Origin: Pempheris klunzingeri
Taxonomy: Eukaryota > Chordata > Actinopteri > Acropomatiformes > Pempheridae
Direction of reading: 5' to 3'
NCBI RefSeq assembly: GCF_042242105.1
Contig: NC_092032.1
Location: 12,325,915-12,389,914, forward strand
Length of the DNA stretch: 64,000 bases
Positions 1 to 11,479 of the stretch are shown here, piece after piece. The notes beneath the pieces are model-generated. The model was not told where the DNA came from, ran no database searches, and saw nothing but the letters and a program-made list of their open reading frames with translations. A program made the translations under genes and the position numbers. The first letter of the stretch is position 1. The number at the start of each line of letters is the position of its first letter.

Positions 1-1289
1 TTTGTTCCACTACTTAAAGCAAAATTTAAGAAGCCCTTGATTGGATAATGAAGTTACCCAAGCCATACTCTCACTCTCTCTCTTTTGCACACACATGCAA
101 ACACAAACACACACACTGTGAGTGCAGTGTGAGTGCTGTTAGCTCATTGATCAACTCCAGACTAGGGTAAGAAAGCAGTGAGTGTGTGTGTGTGTGTGTA
201 GACAAATAGCCCTGTGTGTGCAAAGCAGATATTTGGACAAAGATTAGGGGGCGTTATTACGAGCCAAAAGCAACCCAGACGCTCTAATAGATCATTCACA
301 CACAAGCACGAGGTCGCACTCTGACTGGGACTGTTCATTTTAGGCCTCAGCCACTCTTTTTCTCAATCAGTCTCATTTCGGTTTGCTCCATTAGACTTCT
401 TCAAGGTCTACCAGTTTGTTCTTGCTCACTATAACTCCTTTTACGTGCTGTAATATTCCCTGCGTAATGTATTCCTGTCTCAAGCATGTGTGAACAGAAC
501 AATAAAGGCACCAGAAAGACAAAAACGTCAAGGAATCTGATGTTCCAGGGCTTTAACCAATAATCAGATTTTAAGTGTTGCCCTAGAGAGAGAAAAACTC
601 ATCATTGAAGAATGTCATACTGGCAGGAGAAGACATGATTCAACAGAATAAATCACTGGGCACCAGATTAGTTAGTTATTGGGCCCCTCAGGTTATCACA
701 ACTGGAATTTTCCATCGACAGCACTCCTCTGTCTGCTGTCCAAAGTGTGTGTGTGTGTCTGTTTGAGGTTTTATTATATATTTCAGAGCTTTCCTCCTTT
801 AGGATAATGCACATCCGTGGCTCTGAGTGACGGGACAAATGGTAGCTCTGCGTTACCACATCTCTCTCACACACAAATCCAGCTTCTGACACAGAGAGCC
901 CTCTTTGAAACGAGCCTCCTCCAGCTGTTTCCCCTCTTAAGAAACACTTTCAGACCAGCAGCTTTCACTCTACAACCGTGGAGTAAGCAGTCAAAGTCGG
1001 TTGCACCATCTCGAACACAGTTGACGCCCCACAGCCTCGCTTTCTGTCTAATTTCCTGCCTCGGCTCCATTTTCTAATTCCCCCTCATATCTGTTTTTCC
1101 TATAACTTCATGGTTTCCTTTTACTTTACGGCCTTTCTCCATTCCCTCATCCCTCTTTCCGTGTCCCCCTTTCTCTCTTTCTGCCTTATCTCAATTTCCT
1201 AATTCCTCCCCATATCTGTTTTTCATATAATATTTCACTCTCTCTGCTTTTCTCCTCCTTCCTTCGTCTCCCACTGAGAGTTGTAGGGC

Positions 1290-1292
<3 letters not shown>

Positions 1293-1321
<29 letters not shown>
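1293..1321. repeat. (CT)n microsatellite
   Basis: This is an uninterrupted TC/CT dinucleotide run of about 29 bases inside a longer pyrimidine-rich stretch. It accounts for the low-complexity arginine/glutamate-rich frame on the opposite strand. Confidence 0.9.
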
Positions 1322-1325
<4 letters not shown>

Positions 1326-2589
1326 CCCCCTCCTGGTTCCTGCTGAATAATGGGGAGAAATTGCTCTTGATTTATAATTGGTTCCATTCACTCTGATGCA
1401 TGAGTTGCCAAAGGAGTTGGGGGGCCCCTTTCACCCCCTGACGTCCCTCCTCCCTCGCTCTCTCCTTCCCTCCCTACGACGCAGGAACACACAAGGAGCA
1501 AAGCTGCATATATGTACAGCTATGAAAGTGTGTATTAGCATGCGTGAACGCCGTGTCGTGCATGCAGTTTATCTCTCGGGCTTGGGGATAAGTGGTAGCC
1601 TGTTTTTTTGCGTGTTGACATTTGGTGTTGGAAAAACTTCCTGAGGTCTACATATTTATGTGCCTCTGTGAGTATACTCTTACCATGTAATAGGAGTTTG
1701 TGTGATTGCTTGCTTATGTGTCATCGAGTGTGTGTGTGTGTGTGTGCAGGGAAAGAATGGTTGTGGGTATAGAAATATGTAACTGCATGTGCGTGTGTGT
1801 GTTTGTGATGAGTACTGTAAAATCCTGGGTATTAGTTAGTTTTGTCACTACTGTATGGGAATACTTGTGTGTGTATGAGGCTCTTGGTGCTAAAGCTGCT
1901 CAGAAATGGTCCACCTTTTACTTTGGTTTGAAGATGCACACATGCTGTATATTTTTAGCATATGGATGTTTTTTAAATAGCTTGTTTTGTTATGCAGTCT
2001 GGTTAGAGAAGCTGTAAACAGACACTGTTTTGTATTTTTTCCTGATTAAATAATTGGTTCATCAGCATGTTTCCCTGCATGATGAGAGTAAATGTCTACA
2101 GAGTTTTCGCTCAGTCTCTCTTTGATTTTATTTAGACTGCATAAAGAAAAATTATATGGTCTTTGTTATTTATCTATTCACCATTCATATTTCCTTCTTT
2201 GCTGCTTTCCCTCTATCATCTATCCACGCTTTATTCTTCATTTACCTCTTTTTCTCCCATCCATTCATCTTTCTTTGTTTTTTCTTCTGTCTATCCAAAA
2301 TTCCTTTCCTTCCTTCCTTTTCATCCATCCACTTGGCGTCCTTCCTTCGTCCTTTCTATCATCCATCTCTCTCTTCTTCATTGCTTCTCTCTTTCATTCC
2401 TCTCATCCATTGTGGCATCTCTCCTTCCCTCCCCTCCCTCCGATTTGATTGGCTAATGTTACCTACATCCCCGTTTGCTCCGTCTATCAGGCTGAAACTT
2501 GTCATGATGATCCGATCCTGTTCCCATGGCCCTGGTGGCCACGTTGGCATCCCACACCAGGCACAGGAATGCTGGTGGGTGTGTTCACT

Positions 2590-2720
2590 ATGGCACAGTA
2601 ATTAGCTCTCCGTGGTTAATTCAGCTTCGTTATCTAAATTATGCAAATGCTTCGGTGCCTAATTGATTAGAACGCCCCCCTCTTCTACACTGCGGCCTGT
2701 CCAGATCCTTCTCGTTAATC
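2590..2720. promoter_or_regulatory. candidate conserved non-coding element
   Basis: This is a dense cluster of AT-core homeodomain-type motifs (TAATTAG, TTAATTC, CTAATTGATTAG) with a perfect octamer ATGCAAAT at 2641-2648, set in otherwise G/C-mixed unique sequence upstream of boc. That texture is typical of vertebrate developmental enhancers. The call rests on motif density only; cross-species conservation was not tested. Confidence 0.3.
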
Positions 2721-3294
2721 CTCGAGACGCTCTGTAGCTCGTTAGTGTCGGTTGAAGGGGGGGGGCTGGACGGGCATATAGCTCGTTAATACTCTGTGAA
2801 GCGTGTGTGTGTTTGTGTGTGTGTTATGAAGGAGGAGGGGGTAAATTCTCAACCTCGTTAGGGATGCTTAGATGCTTTTGATGTGTAATTTTATGGCATG
2901 AGAACGAGCGTTGTCTCGAGTGGAGGATTTGGACAGGCCCCCTCTCCACCTGTTGGGCTGGGCTTCCTTGCCAAGATAAGGCCGAGCTCTGAAAGCTGGT
3001 CTCGGGGTAGCGGAGATGGGAATAGATTTAAGATTTATTCCCTGCCAAGTTTTTGCTTGTGTAAAGTACAACAGAGAAGTGCGGAGATTCTCCACTTCAG
3101 TTCATATTATCCGTGGTACTTTGAGGCAGTGACAAACGCAGCCAGCAATGTGATCTCACAGTATTTGCGCATATTTTTTTTATTTGTGACACATGGCAGA
3201 TACACTATCTATTCTCGTCAATAACAAGCAATGACAAACTGATAATACAGCAACGAACTACAAATCGCATTCACAACACAGAAAACTCCAATGA

Positions 3295-3481
3295 TAAAAA
3301 ACGTCCCTTGTCTGAAAGGATTAACTGATTTGTTGATCAACAAAAATTAACTCGTTCAAATAATTTATTGAGCAATGCATCTGAAGGGTTTATCTTGTCA
3401 AATGTGAGCATCTGCTATTTTTCTCTGTTTCATCATTGTAGATCAAATTAGAGCTGAAAATAATCATTAGTTACAACCCTA
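3295..3481 (-). repeat. decayed dispersed repeat (CTGCAACTAA/ATTAATCG family)
   Basis: The right end reads as the reverse complement of the start I remember for a common fish repeat (roughly AGGGYTGYAACTAAYGATTA). The interior is AT-rich with 'ATTGATCAAC'-like words. Several related copies occur in this window (6612-6795, 9139-9318, 16079-16412, 58815-58925, 60115-60355). Identification is from memory of the family. Confidence 0.5.
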
Positions 3482-4934
3482 GATTTTGGACGATTTGATG
3501 GGCTAAACCTGTCACCCTTTTGATTCGGTGACATGGTGAGTCATTTTTCACTGTTTTTGGAGAAGTCACTGGCTGAACGCTTAAGACAGATTAACCAACA
3601 ATGTAAAAAAAAAATCATCAGTTTTAGTCCTCTCTGTGATCACCTATTCCTATTGTTTCCATCTTGTTGCTCTTTCCCTGTGTGATGGACTAATGGTAAA
3701 CTGGGTGTGTCTTTGGCTTGTTAAGCAGTCTCCGGACCCTCCTCATCCTCCTCCACTCAGCACAAACCCGGGCCAAGCCAAGAGAGCAGCAAACACATTG
3801 ACAGAGTGAGGGGAAAATATGTTGGGACATTCAGCGACGCTCTCACACGCGCTCCCTCAAACACACCCTCTCATTGACGAGGCCCTGCTCTCTCCTCCTG
3901 CTCGCCCGCCAGTTGACATCCTCTCTATTAATTTGAGTAGCCGTTCTGCGTTCTCAGTCAACCTCTCCACCCCCGCCTCACCCCCCCACACTCACTGCCT
4001 CCATAAACCCCCTTCACCCATCTCACATCAATCCATAAAGGCATTGAACCCCCCTCTCCCCTTCCCTGCCTCCCCAAACTCTCTACACACTACTCTCAAA
4101 CCTCTTGGTCATTGAGCCCCCCCCTCCTTCTCTTTGGTCATTGAGCAGGGCCCATCAGCTCTTCCCTGGGCCCTTCAGAGTAGCGTCTCCCCTTTCTCCA
4201 GGGGTCCACGGGGTCTTTGTCCTTGCACCGGCTCACTGCTTTACAATGACTCTCCACTCTATTAAGGTGCGTTCTGCCTGTTAGCGTCGCCAGGGGCAAC
4301 CGGCCTCCCGCATGGCAGCTATGCAGCATGGCATTGTGGGCCCCGGGCCCGAGCGGGGCAGTTGAACCCCCGGCACTCCTCACACTTGACACCGCATGTG
4401 TTTATCTAAAGGGGGGGCTTTGTGGTGTTTGGAGAACCTCGAGGGAGGGGTAGGGGGGGTGCACGGGGTGTAAAAAGACGTAAAACTGGGGGAGGAGGGG
4501 GGCAAGAGGGGAGTTTAGGGAGGTGATAAATATTCAACAGCTCAGCTCCTCAGAAGGAGTTACTACCCTGCTACCCCTCATCGCCGACTCCCCTCCTGTG
4601 TGTCCTCTTCATGCCAGAAAGCAGATGGAATGTGAACGCTCAGGGAGGAGGCTCCAGTCTGGTTTTATCCAATTAGCAGGGTTGTCAAAATGAATTTATC
4701 CACGGAGGCAGAGGGACAATGGGACTGGCAGTGGCCCGGGAGAACAGGGGCCCCGGTGTCTTTACTTAGCACGCTCACAATGAACTTCTGTCAAGTGACT
4801 CTCCCACAACGACATATAAGGCACTCGCATACCTACACTCATGATGCATGCCTGCACACCACCGCCACAAACTGGAACTCTACTCTACTAGTCCTCTCCG
4901 TGATACACACACACCACACATTGGTGCACCCACC

Positions 4935-5065
4935 TGTATTCAAGTCCTTTGAGTTGGGTCCAAGTCAAGTCACAGGGTTTACGTGCCCAAGTCAAGTGTT
5001 ACATCCTTGAGGGCAAGTCGAAGTCACGCCAACAAATCTTCACAGCTAAAATACAAGTCAAGATG
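4935..5065. repeat. AAGTC-rich dispersed repeat fragment
   Basis: The word CAAGTC/AAGTCA recurs at irregular short spacing (CAAGTCC, CCAAGTCAAGTCACA, CCAAGTCAAGTG, CAAGTCGAAGTCA, ACAAGTCAAGA). This looks like the end of an old transposon-derived repeat. Another TTTCAAGTCTCACAG word occurs near 5733, so the element may extend to about 5750. No coding capacity remains. Confidence 0.4.
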
Positions 5066-6611
5066 AATGGTAGGGATGCAGTCCAACTTTTTCTTTACTT
5101 GTTTTAGCATATTTCAGCTTGGGATAGCTGCCAATAACAAACTTCATACCGCGCTGCATGGAGCTTAATTTTTATGTGAGGTCAAGGATTGTTGTGGCAA
5201 TAAAAACTAAATTTAACTGATGGGGGGTATACACTGATTCCTTATAATGACATTGGCAAAGAAACTGTATTTAATGTGGCCAACATCTTGCCACTTAATG
5301 ATGGTGTTAACTGATTCATGCCACACCTGTTGCAGGGGATGGATGTCCTTTGAAATTTACATGTGCCACTACTGCGCATGAGTTAATTGGCACTGATAAG
5401 AAAACAAGACTTTATTGAATACCATACTTCAACAAATATAAGAGTGTTAAAACAAAGAAACTTACTAAACTACAAAATACAGTCTAAAGTTGGCAAAACT
5501 AGTATAAACTAGTAGTATTAGTAATTATTTGATTACAGAAGAAGTAACCAAGACTAAGAATCCCCTGCCAACTTTGTGCAGCCACAGACATTTCGGTTGG
5601 TACCATAATAGTATTGAGGTTTGACACACAGCCCTACCTACAGCTGATTTATGTATGTAATTTTCTTTTTATTATCCCAGGATTTTACCAAGTCAGAATA
5701 TAAAACTTACCTCCTTGCTTGCTTGCCTGCTTTCAAGTCTCACAGTAGTAGTGACTGCAGAAATAGTTTAACTCTCCTGTAATCATACTCCTGCACTGGA
5801 CCTGGCAGGTATTAGCAGTTCACACAGTTCTCGTCACTGCACTGTCACTGAAGTATGTTTTAATACCACAAAGCTGCTCCCACAAAGTGTTTTGCCATGC
5901 AGCATTGTTCCCCACTGGTGGAGCTGAAACAAAACAGTCGCAGAAACACATTAACACACATGCATTCTCTCGTTTCCTGATTTAGTGGAGCTGTCTGTGT
6001 GTATGTTCTGGTTTTTATCAGCAGCGCTGATGCGTAGGAGGCTCTTCTCCCTCTCTGTCTGTGACTTCTCTGGGAAGGATGGATGGAAAAAGTTGGACAT
6101 AGATGTCAGGCCAGTGTTTCATCTCGAGGCAGGGTATCCGCTAAGCAAACACATGACCCAGCTGACTAATGAATCAGACAGACAGACAGGCTCAAAGGAG
6201 TAAGGCTGTTTTTAGGGAGTGATGATGTACGAGGGACCTTCTCACCCCACTATTATAACAAAACTCTATCTCTGTTTCTGTCTCGCCTCCTGTCTCACTG
6301 TCACTGCTTTTATTTATGCGTGAGAGGCAGACGTTGGACAGGTAAGAGTAATGTGTGTCCAGTTGGCAGATTGACTGGTGCGGTTTACGGTTAGTGACTC
6401 TCACAGCTGGGACAGGTGCTCGATACAGTTGTATGTGTCTTTTATGGGCAGCTGTCCCGGGTTGTGTCCATACAGCGACCGGCCACAGAAGCCACAGGCA
6501 TTCAGCTTTGCTCACTCCTGGTTCCACAGTAGCTTGCTGTTTGTTTACTGAGTGAGCCCACTACTGATGGGCCACTCAGAGTGGACGAGTGAGTAAATTA
6601 ACCTGTACATG

Positions 6612-6795
6612 TATGTAGGGGCTGCAACTTGAGACTATTTCCAACATTGAAAACACCGAAAATGCAGTTTACAAATTCTCAGTACACAGTGACATCCTCA
6701 AATTGCCTATTTTGTGATCCAAAACCAAAGACAATCAATTTACAATAATGTGAAATGTGAAAATCAGCAAATTTGAGGAGATAAAGTAAGCCAAT
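6612..6795 (+). repeat. decayed dispersed repeat (CTGCAACTAA/ATTAATCG family)
   Basis: The copy begins with GGGGCTGCAACTTGAGA and continues with phrases typical of the family interior: 'CCTCAAATTGC..ATTTTGTGATCCAAAACC', 'CAATTTACAATAATGTGA', then 'AATCAGCAAATTTGAG'. It is non-coding. Confidence 0.5.
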
Positions 6796-8670
6796 TTTTC
6801 TTTTTTAGTATATTTACCTGACTTCTTGTGTGTGAAAGGGGGTACTCATAGTGGCAAACAGATAATCATCACCCAACTCTGTGGGTCCCCTCAGCTTCAC
6901 AGAGCGTTTTCTTGTGTTAAAGCTTTGTTTTTGGGCCTGCAGCTGTACTGTACATTAGTTTCGCTTGTCAGCTTTTTTCAGCCAAATGGCTCTAAAAAAC
7001 AACCTGTTCAGCACTAAAAGACAGACACACAGTCAGTGATTAGCTGGTGAATATAGTGGAGCACGTAGCAGCTATATATCTAGATGTTCCCTGAGGAGTC
7101 GGCGAAACCCAAAAAATAAAAATTAATAAATTTTATTTATTGAGTGGACAGAAACATGACTCCAAATGAATGCTAGTGTTGCTGTTTAAATAAGCAATTG
7201 TTTGCTAATAAGCTGGCCACCTCACCCTAAAAGGTGATGTCAGTGTTGCCTCCGAGTGGCAAAAAAAAAAAATGAATAAGACAACTGTTGTTTCACTAAG
7301 TGATTAATCAAGGAATCATTACAGCTCTGCTCTGATTTTGGGCAAAGTTGGAGAGTAGTTTGTCATCGCTGTTCGTGTTGTGAGAATTAACCATCTAACA
7401 CTGTTTACACACGTTCATATTATGCAGTTAAAATGTAGCGGAGTAATGTGTGGCCTTGTGTGACAGTTGGCGTAGTTAACTGCTGTTTTTCCATCAGCCT
7501 GCTGCTTTGCTCATTTTCAATAAATGTGTCAGGCGGCTAAACATTTCACTGCTGCCATTAGATGATGAAGGTGCACTGTAAGAGTTTCCATTCTCTTACT
7601 GTCCTGCTTTGGCCCCTTACGTGTGGATGTGTGCGTGTGTAGTCCCAAGTCTCTTGGCTTCATTAATCATCCCCTTGCCATAATAAGATCAGGATAAATA
7701 TGTATGAGAAAGTTGTGCACTTCCATTGTTACTTCATCCACTCAGGACAGTTTATGTCGCCGAGTATGTGCATGTTCAGCAACATGTATGAGGGGGAGAG
7801 AGGGGGAGAGAGGGGAGAATGAGAGATTCAGGTTTGCAGGACCACCCTCCTCATCCTGACGGGAAGTTGTTAGTTTAACCTGACAGGAAAGAATTTGGGA
7901 AACTTGGCAGCAGGCGACAAGGGAGAGAGAAAAGCTCCCCTCTCTGCATTAACTGTTAATAGACTGACCATTACCACCGTCTTCTCCATTTTCCTCCTGA
8001 TGCGTACTGCTCTGAGGTATAAAAGAACCCTCCTCTCCTCCATCTCGCACACACTCCTCACCGCTGTGATATATATTTCCCCCCCCACCCCTCTCCCCGT
8101 CCTGCCTCTCATTAGTTGTTCTTTGTCCCAACTCCTGAATGCAGCCTGTGTGTTTTCCCTTCTCCTCTCCTTTCCCTCCCCGCTCCTTCCCTCCTTCCTC
8201 CTCCTGGACCCTCTCTACCTGTATCGGTTACACCTGAGCGGGAAGGTAGGGGGGTCAGGTTACGGCCCGCAGAATGAGGGCGCCCCTTTGATGAACGCAG
8301 GCTGCGTGGCTGCGGGTACAGGCGGAGGAGATGGGGTCAGCGGTGAGATGGGGGCTGACAGAAAAGAAAGGCTTTATTTGTGTCTGGAGTTTGGCTGCTG
8401 AGGGTACTGCAGAGTGCACCGCCTCGCCTGGGTTGTGTTTCGTTAATGGCTGCCTGTTTGTGTACGTGTGTGTATATAAGATAGGAATAGAGAGCAGCTT
8501 ATGTATGAATCAAGATTGACTGTTTAGATGGAAGATGTGTGTTTCCATGTGGAATTTTGGTGGCTTTGTGTTCTACGCATCTCTGTCTTTGTGTGTGTGT
8601 GTGTTTTAAATGTACCTATTTGTAAATGACCCTCTGACCTTCTGCTTGTGTGTGTTTCAGGGGGTAGTGT

Positions 8671-8680
8671 ATGGAAGATG
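8671..8680 (+). promoter_or_regulatory. boc: two overlapping start codons at the boc translation start
   Basis: ATG 8671 precedes ATG 8678 by 7 bases in a different frame. The upstream one opens a frame with no signal peptide that does not continue into exon 9446. The downstream one gives the secreted receptor, so leaky scanning past the first ATG, or a transcript starting after it, is implied. Confidence 0.6.
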
Positions 8681-11192
8681 TCTGGAAAGCGAGACTGGAC
8701 TCCGTGGATGAAAAAGAGAAGGGCTCCAGTGTTGTGCGCTCTGGGCGCAGTACTACTATGCTGCCTGCAGAGCGCCACCTCTCTCCCCGGTGAGTAGACA
8801 CACTGAAGTGATGAAAAACTGGGTCCTAAAGTGACAATCTGCCGATATAAAAGTAGGAAAGTTTCCATTTTTTGTGCTTTCAGTCACTGTTTTGAAATGC
8901 ACACTACTGACTTGCTCTGTGCTCACTTCATGAATGCCTTCACATTACTTTTTCCAAACACCTGGTGGAGAACAAGTCTTGCCAGGTACAAAATATTCTG
9001 GCTCAGAGAGGGAGGTGTTGTATGTGTCTGGCAGCAGCAACAGCAGTTTATTTGAAATTAAGTGAAGAAGTGGGCAGTCTGCATGAGCCCTAATAGCCAC
9101 TGTGGGTGAAGGGAATTAGAAGAGAAGTATTGTACGTAGAGCTACAACGACATAGCCAATTGATTAATTAGTCAATCAGAAAGTTAATTTTTTGATAATT
9201 CATTAATAATTTTTTAAGCAAAAATGGCAAACATTTGATGGTTCCAGGCTCTCAACTGTGAGATTTGCAGCTTTTCTTGGTCTGATGTTGCACATTGCAA
9301 GTTGCAGCTCTAATTAATTGTCATTACGCTTCTGGCTACACTCTTTGACATGTGGTCAGTGGGAAATGTCTTTGTATGCCAACTTGTATGAATTAAAAAA
9401 TAGTTTTAATTAGCTTCTGACTGCTTTTTATGGTCTCTTCTTCAGACGAGGTGCCAGCGTTCACTGAGGAGCCCATGTCCGTGGTGCAGAAGCTGGGAGG
9501 CAGCGTGACGCTGCGTTGCAGCGCCCGACCCGCTGCCGCCAACATCAGCTGGCGCCTCAACGGCCAAGAGTTTGCGGACGGAGATTTCGGTGTGGTGCTA
9601 GGGCCCAACAGCCTGTTCATCCCCACGCTGTCCAACCTGACTGTGGGCAGATACCAGTGTGTGGCCAGCACCGGCGCAGGAGCCCTGGCTAGTGTGCCAG
9701 CTAACGTCACCGCTGCCAGTGAGTAGCCTCCCACACAAAGCTGGGACAAATAAACACAAACACACGGGCCCCTTTTGGCCCCTTTTTTGGTTAGTCAGAG
9801 TATCCAAAGAACGTCTTTGACTTAATTTTCTTCTAGGCGAACAAAAACAGTGAAGGGGTGGTATTTGTTTGCTTAAAATCCTCACCAATACAACACTGTA
9901 AACCTTGTATTTTTCCACTGCTGTGGTTCCTCACAAAGGTCCGACTACAGTTCTCATCCTGGTGTGCAACTGTCACAAATAACTGATTGTGACAGTCTGT
10001 CAGTATTTATTCTATATAACTAGATAACAGCTGCTTTTATGCAGTGTCATATTAATCTAATGGAGTTAAAGTGAATTATTCTCAGTGCCGTTTTTAGTGC
10101 CGGTGCTGGTCTGACTGTGTGGTGTTATATTTGATATGCGTCATGGGACTGAGAGGGGGCCTGAAGATGTGTAACCTGAGCCGGAGGAATGGAGGGGACC
10201 TGGGGGCCAGGGGCCGGGCAGAGCAGGGAAGAGGGGACCAGGGCTCAGTCTGGGGGCCCCCTGCTTGCATCGGCCCCTCTGCTCCCCACAACACCACATT
10301 CCTCTCCACAGGGCCCGACAGCAGGGCTCACCAGAAATTATGGCCCTGTAATTGGTTAGAGGGCTGGGAGGAGATAAGGGTGTTGTGTGTATGAGGGGGT
10401 GGACAGAGGATATGGGTGTATGCCTGACTAAAACACACCATTAGTAAAAAAAAAAAGGGTGCTGTTGACTGTATTGTTTTACGTGTAGTGATGTGATGTA
10501 TGAGGTTGCCATAGCTGGAGAAACTGGAATTGTTTCAGGCCAGTCGAGACAAGATCCTCACACAAGATGAGACGTGATGTCACATATTCTCTGTCTCCCT
10601 GAAGCCCTCCATAACCTTACACGTACACATCTCTCTTCCTCTGCACATTTTTCACTCTTCACCCTGTCACTTTCTCTCCTCTTCCCTCCATTCATTATCT
10701 TTAGCTTTCCCTCCTCTTTTGATATCTCCACCTCATGTTTTTTTTTTTGTTTTTCCTCTCTGTTCTGAAGAGCATGTACAAAGGCAGTAAAAGTTATTGA
10801 TAGTTCCAATAGTAGATGAATCGTGTTGAGATAACCACATGTGGAGCCAGATGTTCGCCCCGCCTCCCCTTAAAACTTCTCTAATTTAATAACGGTCTCT
10901 CCATGGCCACCCCCGAACCGCCTAAGGAATTGCTCCACAGGGATTGTGTACGTGCCTGCCTTTCCATGTGAGCCCTCTTAGTTGTACGCACATGTTTTTT
11001 GTGATCAGGATAGGTTGGTTCCAGACCCTCCTCGCTATCCGGCTCTAAAGAGTCTGTGCTTTTTTGGCATAAGTTAAAAGCTCCCTGCTTGAATTCTTGT
11101 GCAGACAATCATCCTCCCCTTTCTGCTGCAGAAAACAGACATGTATCTGCACAACGTGAACGCACAACACGTTGCACAAACGTGTTAATTCA

Positions 11193-11244
<52 letters not shown>

Positions 11245-11424
11245 CCTCCAACTGCTACACATAAAGATGATGAATGCACTGTCTCTCAAGAAATATTTAA
11301 GTTTGCCAAGCAGCCCTGGTGTGGGAGGTCTGCTTCACTTTATGAATACCATCAATCCTCCGTCCCTGTAGGATGCGCGCACACACACACACACACGCAC
11401 AAACACACACAGAAGAACACGCAT

Positions 11425-11479
<55 letters not shown>

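Larger units (their letters stand above)
1..8660. other. upstream / probable intron-1 region of boc, no coding exon supported
   Basis: No open frame here shows a protein-like pattern with splice sites. The longer frames (about 2092-2605 and 7895-8401) are low-complexity pyrimidine tracts. The stretch holds short TG and CT tracts, two decayed dispersed repeats (about 3295-3481 and 6612-6795), an AAGTC-rich repeat (about 4935-5065) and a homeobox/octamer-motif-rich patch near 2590-2720. The first boc coding exon at 8661 is preceded by a splice acceptor, so at least one 5' non-coding exon lies upstream, in this stretch or outside the window; I could not place it. Confidence 0.6.

Noticed and set aside
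2092-2605. Overlapping open frames with apparent hydrophobic (F/L/S-rich) proteins
   Set aside because: They are translations of a pyrimidine-rich low-complexity tract, open in several frames at once with no splice or homology support.
7895-8401. 168-residue open frame just upstream of boc
   Set aside because: Low-complexity Leu/Ser/Pro content from CT-rich DNA. It resembles no family I know and has no link in phase to the boc start.
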